Of a stretch of DNA of 64,000 nt, positions 43,641 through 52,270 are shown piece after piece. Every line of letters begins with the position of its first letter. The stretch's first letter is position 1. Made by a program: the position numbers and the translations under genes. Source of the stretch: Streptomyces sp. Alt3 (GTDB lineage: Bacteria > Actinomycetota > Actinomycetes > Streptomycetales > Streptomycetaceae); assembly GCF_030719215.1 (NCBI RefSeq), contig NZ_CP120983.1, forward strand, positions 6,758,001-6,822,000, written 5' to 3'. The notes beneath the pieces were generated by a model. That model had not been told where the DNA came from. It saw only the letters and a program-made list of their open reading frames with translations, and ran no database searches.

Positions 43641-44914
43641 GGGGTTTCGCAGGTGGGGCATCCGGGGCGTGGTGGTGTGGCGGGGAGCCATCGGGTTTCG
43701 CCGGTTCGGTTGAGGTCGAAGGGTGGTGCGCAGTCGGGCTGCCGGCGCAGGCTGATGAGGCCGTGTTCGCCGGGCAGCCGCTGGTCGGGGTGCCCGAGGC
43801 GTTCCAGGAGCGTGGCGATGGCGGTCTTGGCTGCGAGATGGGCGACGAGGTGGAGGTCGGGACCGACCGCGGTCATCGGCCGGTGTCGTGTGCCGGTGCC
43901 GTATCCGGCGTCGAGAGCGGGTTCGGGGTCGATGCCGCCGTGCTCGGCGAGTGCCTGGCGCCTGCAGGTGAGGCATCCGTGCTGGGGCCAGGGTCTCAGC
44001 CGCAGGATTTCGCCCAGGGCGCCGTCCTGCAGGACGCAGGCCATGACAGCGGGGATTCCTGCGCGGCGGGCGAGGTGTCCGGTGACGCGGCGGGCGGCAA
44101 CGCCGTCGGCCGTGCAGAGGACAAGGTCGCTTTGAGGAAGCAGCGTTCTGATCCGGTCGGCGTCGTCGATGACGTCGAGGACCAAAGGGGTGACTGTGGT
44201 GTCCGGGCGGAGGTCGGTGAGTTCCTCGGCGAGAGCTGTGACTTTGGAGCGGCCGACGTGGCGGCGACTGGTGGTGTGGCGTACGAGGTTGTGCCAGGAG
44301 AGCCGGTCGGGGTCGACGAGGGTGAGGTGTCCGATGCCGTAGCCGGCGAGAGCGTGCGCGGTGGCGGATCCGATGCTGCCGGCGCCGACGAGCATGACAT
44401 GTGCTGTTTGGAGGTCCCTGACGGGCCAGTGGTCCTGGATTTGGCTGATGCCGGTGGTCGACGGCTCGACGAGACAGTTGAGGGGGTACGCGCCGTCGCG
44501 CCCGACACGCCAGGCGACGATGTCGGGCGCGTTGTGGTCGGGGAAGGCATCTGTGAGGTTGGGCGCGTAGGTCAGAGCCAGGTACGGGGTGGTGCCGGGC
44601 TTCTTGTAGCCGCTGGTGAGGTGCTCCTGGAATACGGACAGAGGCACCCGTGTACCCAGTCGGCCGCTCACCTGGCGCCAGTAGACGTGCAGTACAGGGG
44701 CCACGCGGTACCAGTATCCGGAAGCGCGTACGTCGCCGGTGGCCGCGATCAGGTTCTGGCCTGGCGAGGTGTTGACGGGGAAGGTCGCGCCGTCGCGGGT
44801 GGAGACTCCCCGGATGACGGCCAGGTCCTCGTGGTTGCCGCGCAGCGTCATCCCGCCCCAGGGGCCGGCCTGGCGGATGGTGGCTGCGGCGTGGTGAGGG
44901 ACGAGGATCAGCAC
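43637..44914 (-). CDS. ThiF-type E1-like activating enzyme of the CBASS operon
   Basis: I place the start at the GTG at 44914 (425 residues), overlapping the E2 stop by 7 bases. Residues 1-165 form a domain I cannot assign. From about 170 the Rossmann E1 fold starts with HVMLVGAGSIGSATAHALAG, then DPDRLSWHNLVRH, RSKVTALAEELTDLRPD, and ADLVLCTADG-type sequence (SDLVLCTADGVAARRV). Two CxxC pairs (GCLTCRRQ and the C-terminal GCPTCETP) probably bind zinc, as in MoeB/ThiF. It would adenylate the C-terminus of the cyclase or a target and pass it to the E2. Confidence 0.85.
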   Translation of the reverse strand: MLILVPHHAAATIRQAGPWGGMTLRGNHEDLAVIRGVSTRDGATFPVNTSPGQNLIAATGDVRASGYWYRVAPVLHVYWRQVSGRLGTRVPLSVFQEHLTSGYKKPGTTPYLALTYAPNLTDAFPDHNAPDIVAWRVGRDGAYPLNCLVEPSTTGISQIQDHWPVRDLQTAHVMLVGAGSIGSATAHALAGYGIGHLTLVDPDRLSWHNLVRHTTSRRHVGRSKVTALAEELTDLRPDTTVTPLVLDVIDDADRIRTLLPQSDLVLCTADGVAARRVTGHLARRAGIPAVMACVLQDGALGEILRLRPWPQHGCLTCRRQALAEHGGIDPEPALDAGYGTGTRHRPMTAVGPDLHLVAHLAAKTAIATLLERLGHPDQRLPGEHGLISLRRQPDCAPPFDLNRTGETRWLPATPPRPGCPTCETP

Positions 44915-45525
44915 AAGGGTCCACCCCCGGCGTCCGAGTGGTCCGGTGCTGTGTCGGGCGGGGCCGTCAGGCTGGCGTGGGCAGGCCCAGCGGCGGGCGG
45001 CCGGGTGAGGAGGTGGTCGAAGCGGTCGTCCTCGACGATGCCGCAGTCGGACATCTGCGTGATGGCCTCGTGCTTCATCAGCGCGTACTCCACTTTCCAC
45101 CCTGCGGCCTTCAAGAGCAGGTCGACGACAGATTCGCGGCCCGTCCACAGTGCGTCGGCGCGCAGGAGACACAGGGTGCGGTCGCCGTTGACATGCCAGC
45201 GTGACTGCGTCCACTCGGCCGGCTCGGGAACCGGGTCGAGAGGCCAGATGTACGGCGGCACCATGGGATAGGCCTGCCGGTAGGCCATCACTACATGGAG
45301 CCCTGTGCTTCCTGTCCAATCGGTGAGGTGTGCGGGCTGGGGCCGGTTGAACGGCCACAGAGGCAGCGTGCCGTGCCAGCTCCCGGCACCATCGCCGTCG
45401 TAGGCAAGGTCGGGGAAGGCGGTGGTGATCTCGCGCTGGTCCCGCTCGAAACGGTGTGGCTCACAAGCCCACCACGTGACGGGGGCCGGCTGAGAGGACC
45501 GCTGAGGGCCGGGGGCGGTCGTCAT
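44908..45525 (-). CDS. Stand-alone E2-like conjugating enzyme of the CBASS operon
   Basis: The 205-residue protein begins at an ATG overlapping the cyclase stop (ATGA). Its core runs from about residue 45 to 165 (GTLPLWPFNRPQPAHLTDW; YPMVPPYIWPLD). It has a probable catalytic Cys119 in HVNGDRTLCLLRADALWTG, followed by the helix SVVDLLLKAAGWKVEYALMK, which is the layout of bacterial E2 domains in Cap2. In most type II CBASS loci E2 and E1 are one Cap2 chain. Here they are two genes with a 7-base overlap, a split or ancestral arrangement. Confidence 0.8.
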   Translation of the reverse strand: MTTAPGPQRSSQPAPVTWWACEPHRFERDQREITTAFPDLAYDGDGAGSWHGTLPLWPFNRPQPAHLTDWTGSTGLHVVMAYRQAYPMVPPYIWPLDPVPEPAEWTQSRWHVNGDRTLCLLRADALWTGRESVVDLLLKAAGWKVEYALMKHEAITQMSDCGIVEDDRFDHLLTRPPAAGPAHASLTAPPDTAPDHSDAGGGPLC

Positions 45526-46520
45526 CCCTGGGGGGCGTCTTTGATCGGCCGAGGAGTGATGAGCGCGGGCGTGCCAGTGATCAGGGCCGGGGCCCCGGTC
45601 ACTGGGTTCGCGGGCTTGGTCGGCGCGGCGGGAGCGGGGAAGGAATCGCCCAGGATCTCCTGCCACAGTCGCAGGGCCTGATCGGTCTCACCAGCTGCGG
45701 CGGCCGCGCACGCCCGGTCGGCGAGCTCGGCGGCGTCGGCAAGGGCGGCCTGCAGACCGTCGTAGTCGAGGTCGGGTTGGATCTCACCGCACAGCTCGGC
45801 CGGGTCCTTCACGCGCTCGTTGACGCGTGCTGCCGAGGCGGTGAAGAAGGCGCGCAGTGCGCTGGGCCGGTTACCGGATGTTGGCATGCAGTCGAGAGCG
45901 AGGACTTCGATGACGAGCGACTTGATCCGTCCTGTGACGGCGACGTCGTGGCGCCACTGCTTCAGGACGCGGACCAGTGGGCGGAAGTGCTCCCAGTCTC
46001 GCTGGCGATCGGCCACGAGGTCGATCAGGTGTTCCGGGTCGGCGGGCACCCAGTTCTGGGTGAGCTTCTCGGGGATGAGGAGGGTGCCGTCGGCCTGGCG
46101 GAGAGCCGGCATCACGTCGACGGTGAAGCCGTTCTCGTCGTCGGGGTCGTCGAGGAAGCACTTGACCGCGTGGTTCCTCGGCAGCGCCAGCCGGACTTCG
46201 TTGCCGTGGCTGCCGTTGGTCTTGCCCAGCAGCCGGTTGACCTGGCCACGGGCGTGGTCCAGGGCGTCCTCGGCGCTGAGACCGGCAGTACCCCAGTCGG
46301 GGTGCTGGGTGGTGTCGTAGACGGCGATGATGTCGACGTCGTTGATCGGCTTGAGCTGAGTGCTGCGGCGGAGCGAACCCGAGCCGAACGCCTCGGTGAC
46401 ATCGGGCTCGCTGATCAGCGCCCTCTTGAACAGATCGCGCCGCTCCCGGGCGAGCCGGGTCTGGCCCACGTCCTCGTTGACACTTCTCTGGAACTCGTCA
46501 AACGCTTCGTCGATCCGCAT
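45522..46520 (-). CDS. CBASS CD-NTase (cGAS/DncV-like nucleotidyltransferase)
   Basis: From the ATG at 46520, with GAGGAGG six bases upstream, the enzyme has 332 residues. The pol-beta nucleotidyltransferase motif is FGSGSLRRSTQLKP (residues 45-58), followed by NDVDIIAVYD with Asp61 and Asp63, and a third Asp135 in GFTVDVMPAL. The helical half includes WEHFRPLVRVLKQWRHDV. It would make a cyclic oligonucleotide on phage infection and activate the SAVED effector at the end of the operon. The final 45 residues are a Pro/Ala-rich tail (ITGTPALITPRPIKDAPQG), whose C-terminal Gly is what a Cap2-type ligase would use for conjugation. Confidence 0.9.
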   Translation of the reverse strand: MRIDEAFDEFQRSVNEDVGQTRLARERRDLFKRALISEPDVTEAFGSGSLRRSTQLKPINDVDIIAVYDTTQHPDWGTAGLSAEDALDHARGQVNRLLGKTNGSHGNEVRLALPRNHAVKCFLDDPDDENGFTVDVMPALRQADGTLLIPEKLTQNWVPADPEHLIDLVADRQRDWEHFRPLVRVLKQWRHDVAVTGRIKSLVIEVLALDCMPTSGNRPSALRAFFTASAARVNERVKDPAELCGEIQPDLDYDGLQAALADAAELADRACAAAAAGETDQALRLWQEILGDSFPAPAAPTKPANPVTGAPALITGTPALITPRPIKDAPQG

Positions 46521-46681
46521 GGTGCCTCCTCGATCTTGCGTGTCCGGCCCTGGTTCCACACCGAGTTCGGCCGCCTGGTGGGGCAGGCTTCGTCCGTGTT
46601 CGGGAGGCATCGGGCAGCTGTCAGCCAGCGTAGACGCCGCCACTGACAACGCTCCGCGGAGAAGCTCTTGCGGGACGTGAC

Positions 46682-48201
46682 GTGCTTGCGGGGGTGCCGG
46701 ACATCCCTCACGCGGAGAGGTCACACGGGCCCGAGGCTGTACGTCGCACCGCCGCCTTGCTGCTGCTCGCCGTCGACGGCCAGGTGTACGCCATCGGCTG
46801 TGACCAGGGGTACCGGCTCATCCCCGAGCGGCTCAAGGACAAGCGGTTCGGCCTGTCCTTCGCGATCCGGGAGATCGACCCGACCCTCGTCCGCGGTGCC
46901 GTCTCCGGAATTCTCGGTCAGGCTCGTACGGACATCTCCCTTGTTCCCAACGGTGCTCCCGTGCCCACGCTCGGCCTCGGCGACCACACCCGGATCGTGC
47001 GCAGTCTCGGCGGCTACCTCAACGACGCCCCGCTCACGCGGACCCTCAAGGGCAGGGCCGGAGGATTCACTGTGCTGGGCGGCTGCGGACTGCGCCTGCC
47101 CCTTGGAGTCGAGCCGGCGGACCTGGTCTCCGACATCCGCCAGCTCGCCCGCGCCTGCACCTGCACCGAACGCCTGCCGCATCAGGACCTCGAGTTCGTC
47201 GAGCACATCATCCCGGTCAAGGACGTGACCGTCCTCACCGAGCTCGAGCGGCGCTGGACGACCAGCTTGGCCTGCCCGCCGACGGCCGTATCGCCGAGAC
47301 CGTGCCCTTCGACCACCTGCGCAACGACGCGGAGGCCGCCACCTACCGCACGCGGATCAACAGCGACGGGAGCTTCGAGTCGGACGCGTTCGACCTCGGC
47401 TACGTGCTCGGCCGCGTCCGGTATCTCCCCTCCGGGAGCCGCCTCGAAGCCCTCAAGTCCGGCACCGTCAAGCTCCTTCGGGAGCGCCGCAGGCGGAGCG
47501 CGCCGGACGACGTGATCGCCACCGTCGGAACCCTGCGCTGGATCGAGGCCACCGTCTCCCTCGGCTCCCACGTGTTCTGCCTGCTGGACGGCGAGTGGTA
47601 CGAGTTCGGGGCCTCGTACCTCGCCTCCCTCCACACCGAGGTGCAGCGGCTGTTCGCTCCCGTTCCTTCTGTCGTCCTGCCGGCCTGGCCTCGCGGAATG
47701 TCGGAGACGCCCTACAACAAGAAGACGGCCCGGACCGTCGGTTGGGAAGACTGGGTCGTGCTCGACTGCAAGACCATTCCCAACCCGGCGAAGTCCAGCG
47801 ACCAGATCGAGATCTGCGACTTCCTCACGCAGGACGACACGCTCGTCCTCGTCAAGCAGGCCCGTGGCTCCGGTGCCCTCAGCCACCTCTACAACCAGGC
47901 CCGGGTAGCCGTCGAGGTTCTGTACGACTCCGCGGTCGCCCGCGCGCACTTCGCCCAGCGCGTTCGCACCGCGAGCGACGGCCGGCGCACGCTGCCCGAC
48001 GACTTCCTCCCCAAGCGCCTCGTCCTCGCCATCCACCTGAAGACCGGAGCGAAACTCACCCCTGATTCCCTCTTCGGTTTCTCCCAGATCACCCTCGCTC
48101 AGACCGCGAAGGCGCTGGCCGCGCGCGGCGTCTCGCTTGAGGTCGTGGGCATCAGCGCGGCCGGGTCGGCCGCTGACGGCGGTCTTGCCGACGCCGCGTA
48201 G
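46682..48201 (+). pseudogene. TIGR04141/DUF6119-like protein, truncated and frameshifted
   Basis: Two frames together encode one protein. Frame 1 (from about 46682: RRTAALLLLAVDGQVYAIGC, then GLSFAIREIDPTLVRGAV) reads to ELERR at about 47252. Frame 2 continues with LGLPADGRIAETVPFDHLRN, then DFLTQDDTLVLVKQARGSGA, to the stop at 48201. One base appears lost at 47250-47255. The pattern is that of the sporadically distributed TIGR04141/DUF6119 family, whose members are about 520-560 residues. The first 80-100 residues are also missing here. The family is found in mobile regions but has no established function. It is divergent from the CBASS operon with 161 bp between. Confidence 0.7.
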
Positions 48202-48447
48202 GTAGGCAGTGCCCCGGGGATCTACCCGACGGCAGACCGCGCCCTGGCGGAAGGTGACAGCCCGCCGTTGCAAGAACCACAGACCGGCCTCTTACAGCTC
48301 CCTGCATAGGCCCCGGGATCCCCAGCGGAACCGTAGCCGGACGGAGTGATCGCGGCCTCGGCGAGGCCCTTCACGCTCGACGACCGTAGACCCTGAGCCC
48401 GTAAGCCCGGCGTGCCGGGCGTCGGCTCAATGAGAGGAAGAACGCCG

Positions 48448-48672
48448 ATGAAGACCACAGACCAGCACGCAGTGGACACCGACATGGACGCGGTGCTGTT
48501 CACCGCCCGACTGGCCACTGTCGGAGTCTTGCTCCTGGCCGCGCTGTGCGCATCCCGCGAGACCAGCGAACGCGCATTCCGGCTGCTGGACTTGATGAAG
48601 GACAACCCCGAGCTCCCGCAACCGGCGCCCGCGCCTTCGGCCCGGCGCCGCGCCCAGCAGGGAGGGCGCTGA
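48448..48672 (+). CDS. Small hypothetical protein with one hydrophobic segment
   Basis: I take the ATG at 48448 with GAGGAAG seven bases upstream, giving 74 residues. A hydrophobic stretch (LFTARLATVGVLLLAALCAS) at about residues 13-32 could be a membrane anchor. It is followed by an amphipathic helix (ERAFRLLDLMKD) and a Pro/Arg-rich basic tail. I do not recognise a family. A small gcccggc/gccgggc hairpin (48405-48420) precedes it. In the preceding 246 bases (48202-48447) I see no gene. Confidence 0.6.
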   Translation: MKTTDQHAVDTDMDAVLFTARLATVGVLLLAALCASRETSERAFRLLDLMKDNPELPQPAPAPSARRRAQQGGR

Positions 48673-48893
48673 CGGACCATCCCCCGTCCCTTCCAGCGCA
48701 GAGCCGGGGACCGACCTATCGCGCGACCACGACGCCCGAGCCCTGCTCGTCGCCGCTCCCACGTCTCGTTGCCCGATCTCGATCGTTTTGCGGAAGAGCG
48801 TTGGTGGCACGCCCTATTGTCGGTCCTCCAGGCACCATTGTGCGGGGCGTATGGGTGCGGGGTCGAGGGAATCCAAGGGGAGCGGGAACCACT

Positions 48894-51473
48894 GTGCAGG
48901 CCAAAGAGACGCTGTTCGCCGACCTCGTGCAGGGGCGGGCTCAACAGTTCCAGGTGCCGCTCTACCAGCGGACGTACTCCTGGACAGAGAAACAACTGGC
49001 TCAGCTGTGGAGCGACATCCTCGATCAGGTGGACCTGCTGGAGACCAGGGAGAAAGCGAGCGCGCACTTCCTCGGCTCCGTGGTGCTGGCCCCGTCCCCG
49101 CAGAACGAGGCGACGTTCCCTCGCTGGCTGGTGGTCGACGGCCAGCAGCGGTTGACCACGATCTCCCTCGCACTCGCCGCCATCCGGGACCACCTCGCCC
49201 AGAGCCGGCCGGACGAGGCCGAGCGGATCGACGAGGAATACCTGATCAACAAGCGGAAGAACGAGAACGACCGGTTCCGCCTCCTGCCCACCCAGGCCGA
49301 CCGGCCGCACTACGCCGCGCACATCCGCGGCACCCACGAGTGGCAGGCGGCGGGGGACAACGTGTCGGTCGCCTACCGCTTCTTCCGCCGCAAGCTCGTC
49401 GAGGCGGAGGACCCCGTCGACCCGCAGGACGTCCTCCGGATCGAGCAGGCGATCACCTCCCGGCTCACCCTGGTTGCGGTGACCGCCGAGGCCGGTGACA
49501 ACGTTCACCGCATCTTCGAGTCCCTCAACAACACCGGCCTCAAGCTCAGCCAGGCCGACCTGTTGCGCAACTACCTCTTCATGCGGCTGCCGACCCGTGG
49601 CGAACTGGTATACGAGACGTACTGGCTGCCGCTCCAGGCCAGCCTGAGCAACAAAGAGCTCGAACAGCTCATGTGGCTGCAGCTTGTGCTTGACGGCGAC
49701 GACCGGGTCCGCCGCCAGGACCTGTACGCGGCTCAGCAACACCGCTTCGAGCAGACCGAGGTCAGAGAGGCGGACATCGAGGCGTACGTGAAGGAACTGC
49801 ACCGGCGGTCCATGCACTTCCGCAGGGTGGTCCGCCCCGACGAGGAAGGCGATCCGGCCGTCCGTGCCCACCTTCGCCGACTCGACGCCTGGGAGGCCGC
49901 CGCCACGTACCCGGCGCTCATGCTGCTGCTCGACCGGCGCGAACGCGGAGAGACCGACTCGGCGGAGACGGCCCGCGCCCTGTCGTACATCGAGAGCTTC
50001 CTGGTACGCCGCACCGTGTGTCGCGTACCACCGAACAACCTCAACCGGATCTTCCAGTCGGTGCCCGCCCAGCTCCCGCTGGACGTCCCCGTCGCCGACG
50101 GCCTGCGCCAGCTCCTCTCCGCCAGCAACCGCTACTGGCCCGACGACGACGAACTGCGCGAGAAGTTCAGGACCGCGCCCTTCTACCTGTACGGCCGGCC
50201 GGAGCAGCGCAAACTGGTCCTCCAGCGGCTGGAGGAGAGCTACGACCACCCCGAGCCTGTGGACTTCGCCGCCGCGAAACTCTCCATCGAGCACGTCCTG
50301 CCGCAGTCGGCGGGCGACGACTGGCTCCAAGTTCTCGCCGAGGACGCCATCGACGGCGAGACCCCACAGGACGTGCACGCCCGACTCCAGCACACCCTGG
50401 GCAACCTGACCCTCACCGCTCAGAACTCCGAGCTCTCCAACCACCCCTTCGACCGCAAGCAGGACCTGCTGCACAGCAGCCACCTGGAGATGAACCGCCG
50501 CATCGCCGCCACCGACCGCTGGGGTGCCCGCGAGATCGGCGCCCGTGCCGACGAGTTGGCCGAACGGGCGCTCGCGCTCTGGCCGTCCCCGCTGCGCGGG
50601 GTGGGCCGAGCCGAGCGGAGCCGCGACTGGCAGCTCGTCCACCAGGTCCTCGCCGCCCTGCCGCACGGCACCTGGACCTCGTACGGCGACCTCGCCGCGT
50701 ACATCGGCTCCGGCGCCCAGGCGGTGGGCAACCACCTCGCCCAGACCGCAGGCGTCGTGCAGGCCTACCGCGTCCTCAATGCGGAGGGGCGGATCGCCGA
50801 CGGCTTCCGCTGGGCCGGCCCGCAGCCGGAGGGCGAGGACGTACGGGCGCGACTGAACGCCGACGGCATCCACTTCACCCAGACCGGGGCTGCGGACCCC
50901 GCCCAACGACTGACCAGCAGTGACCTGGCACTGCTGCTGGCCGACCCCGACCAGGAGCAGTCTTCGGAGGGCGCGGTGGCGGCGGGGCGCGACGGAGCGG
51001 AGCCAGAGGAAGAAACCCGGGCCGAGCGGTTCTTCCGCCAGCTCGCCGCGGACGACACCCCCGAGACCGTGGGCGCGGTGCGTACTCTCCTCGCCCGGTG
51101 GGAGGAGCTGGGCGGCTGGGTCGGCTATGGGGCCGGCCAGGTCACCACCAGCGCCTTCCTGATGCTGGGTGCGGCAGGTCTCCCCGGCGCCGGGATCTGG
51201 CCGCTGGTGCTCTACCCCGGCGGCGGACGCGGTGGTTCGGCGGAGGTGGTCTTCCAGTACCTCGCCACCCGCGAGCCCTTCACCGACCGCCCGCTGCGTG
51301 CGGAGCTCCTCGGCCGCGTCAACGGCTTGGACGGCGTCGACATTCCGGAGGGGAAGCTGGACTTGCGTCCCAACTTCCGGTTGGCCTTGCTGGAGAAGGA
51401 CGGCAACCGCGACGCGCTGGCCGAGACCCTGACCTGGTTCCGGGACCGCTGGATCGGCAGGGACATGTCCTGA
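48894..51473 (+). CDS. GmrSD-like DUF262/DUF1524 protein fused to an alkyltransferase-like DNA-binding domain
   Basis: I chose the GTG at 48894 (859 residues), where conserved sequence begins. Residues about 1-230 are DUF262 (QFQVPLYQRTYSW at 20, WLVVDGQQRLTTISLAL at about 78), the NTP-binding half of type IV restriction enzymes such as GmrS. DUF1524 follows with its HNH-like motif LSIEHVLPQS (about 462) and TLGNLTLTAQNSELSNHPF. At about 578-650 WQLVHQVLAALPHGTWTSYG, DLAAYIGSGAQAVGNHLAQT and YRVLNAEGRIADGFRW match the winged helix of MGMT/ATL proteins, without the alkyl-acceptor Cys of PCHR. The last 160 residues are unassigned. It is likely a modification-dependent restriction enzyme with an added base-reading module. 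Confidence 0.85.
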   Translation: MQAKETLFADLVQGRAQQFQVPLYQRTYSWTEKQLAQLWSDILDQVDLLETREKASAHFLGSVVLAPSPQNEATFPRWLVVDGQQRLTTISLALAAIRDHLAQSRPDEAERIDEEYLINKRKNENDRFRLLPTQADRPHYAAHIRGTHEWQAAGDNVSVAYRFFRRKLVEAEDPVDPQDVLRIEQAITSRLTLVAVTAEAGDNVHRIFESLNNTGLKLSQADLLRNYLFMRLPTRGELVYETYWLPLQASLSNKELEQLMWLQLVLDGDDRVRRQDLYAAQQHRFEQTEVREADIEAYVKELHRRSMHFRRVVRPDEEGDPAVRAHLRRLDAWEAAATYPALMLLLDRRERGETDSAETARALSYIESFLVRRTVCRVPPNNLNRIFQSVPAQLPLDVPVADGLRQLLSASNRYWPDDDELREKFRTAPFYLYGRPEQRKLVLQRLEESYDHPEPVDFAAAKLSIEHVLPQSAGDDWLQVLAEDAIDGETPQDVHARLQHTLGNLTLTAQNSELSNHPFDRKQDLLHSSHLEMNRRIAATDRWGAREIGARADELAERALALWPSPLRGVGRAERSRDWQLVHQVLAALPHGTWTSYGDLAAYIGSGAQAVGNHLAQTAGVVQAYRVLNAEGRIADGFRWAGPQPEGEDVRARLNADGIHFTQTGAADPAQRLTSSDLALLLADPDQEQSSEGAVAAGRDGAEPEEETRAERFFRQLAADDTPETVGAVRTLLARWEELGGWVGYGAGQVTTSAFLMLGAAGLPGAGIWPLVLYPGGGRGGSAEVVFQYLATREPFTDRPLRAELLGRVNGLDGVDIPEGKLDLRPNFRLALLEKDGNRDALAETLTWFRDRWIGRDMS

Positions 51474-51536
51474 GCTCTGAATCCGGCCCCGGGACTGGTG
51501 GGCTCGCATGTTGAGGTGTCGCGTATTCGAGCTGAG

Positions 51537-52214
51537 ATGCGGAGCTCTATCTCTGTGCGTCGACCATTCATGCGGGGCCCTGGACTCGAACCCGCTCCTA
51601 CGTCGCCAGAGGGAGATCATCTGGCTCCGTATGAAGCGCTACGACGCAAACGGCAAGGTCAGAAGCAGTATGGGCACATTCCGCTGATCGTCCGCGGGGT
51701 TGACCTCGACGATGACGGGATGGCCGAGCAGCTCGCTGTTCGCCTGGCCGATTTCGCGTGGCACGCGACCGGGGAACAGGTAGTCGCCACGTTCTTCACC
51801 ACGTCGTCCGATCCAGTGGCTGCGGTTGCGGCCGCAGCAGTCCGCATCGGACGCGTGCTGCCACAGGCCTCTGTAGAGCGCGTCGACGAGCAGTTCGTCT
51901 CGCTTGCCGACATCGCCGCGCGGGCCGGCCTGAGCCATGAAGCTGTGAGCCTGTGGGCAGCAGGGAAGAGGCGTACCCAGGGTGAACCGTTCCCGGCTCC
52001 CCGTGCCCAGGTGGGTCAGGGGCGGACTGCCACCAAGATCTGGAGCTGGCCGGAAGTTCTCGTGTGGTTCGAGGCCCACTACTCCCTCGACCTCGAGCCC
52101 GACACGGCCTATCTCACGCCGCAGCAAGTGGCACGTCTCAACGCTCTTCTTCAGGAGAGTGGGCAGGGGTGCTGGCGACCTTTGGCAACGGTCAGCGGCA
52201 CACGCACGCTCTGA
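51537..52214 (+). CDS. Unrecognised protein with a helix-turn-helix-like segment, partner of the GTPase
   Basis: The start is uncertain. I use the ATG at 51537 (225 residues); the first 35 residues are not convincing protein, and a later start near 51570 or beyond is possible. From YEALRRKRQGQKQYGHIPLI the sequence is well behaved: an alpha/beta domain to about residue 105, then VSLADIAARAGLSHEAVSLW (about 122-141), which looks like a helix-turn-helix. KIWSWPEVLVWFEAHYSLDL follows. I do not recognise the family. It lies 56 bases upstream of the GTPase gene on the same strand and may regulate it or be its sensor. Confidence 0.6.
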   Translation: MRSSISVRRPFMRGPGLEPAPTSPEGDHLAPYEALRRKRQGQKQYGHIPLIVRGVDLDDDGMAEQLAVRLADFAWHATGEQVVATFFTTSSDPVAAVAAAAVRIGRVLPQASVERVDEQFVSLADIAARAGLSHEAVSLWAAGKRRTQGEPFPAPRAQVGQGRTATKIWSWPEVLVWFEAHYSLDLEPDTAYLTPQQVARLNALLQESGQGCWRPLATVSGTRTL

Positions 52215-52270
52215 ATTCCCCTGCAGTCACGGTCTTCACGCTGCGAGGGGAACCTCAGTATGCTCCGCAT

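Noticed and set aside
48222..51620. Open frame of 1132 codons on the minus strand
   Set aside because: It is antisense to the DUF262/DUF1524 gene and arises from high GC in the third codon position. The composition (Gly/Arg/Val/Asp-rich, no recognisable motif) is that of a shadow.
51545..51620. tRNA-like T-arm (ggttcgagtcc on the minus strand)
   Set aside because: The T-stem does not pair properly, and I cannot find matching acceptor, D and anticodon arms, so it is not reported as a tRNA or att site.
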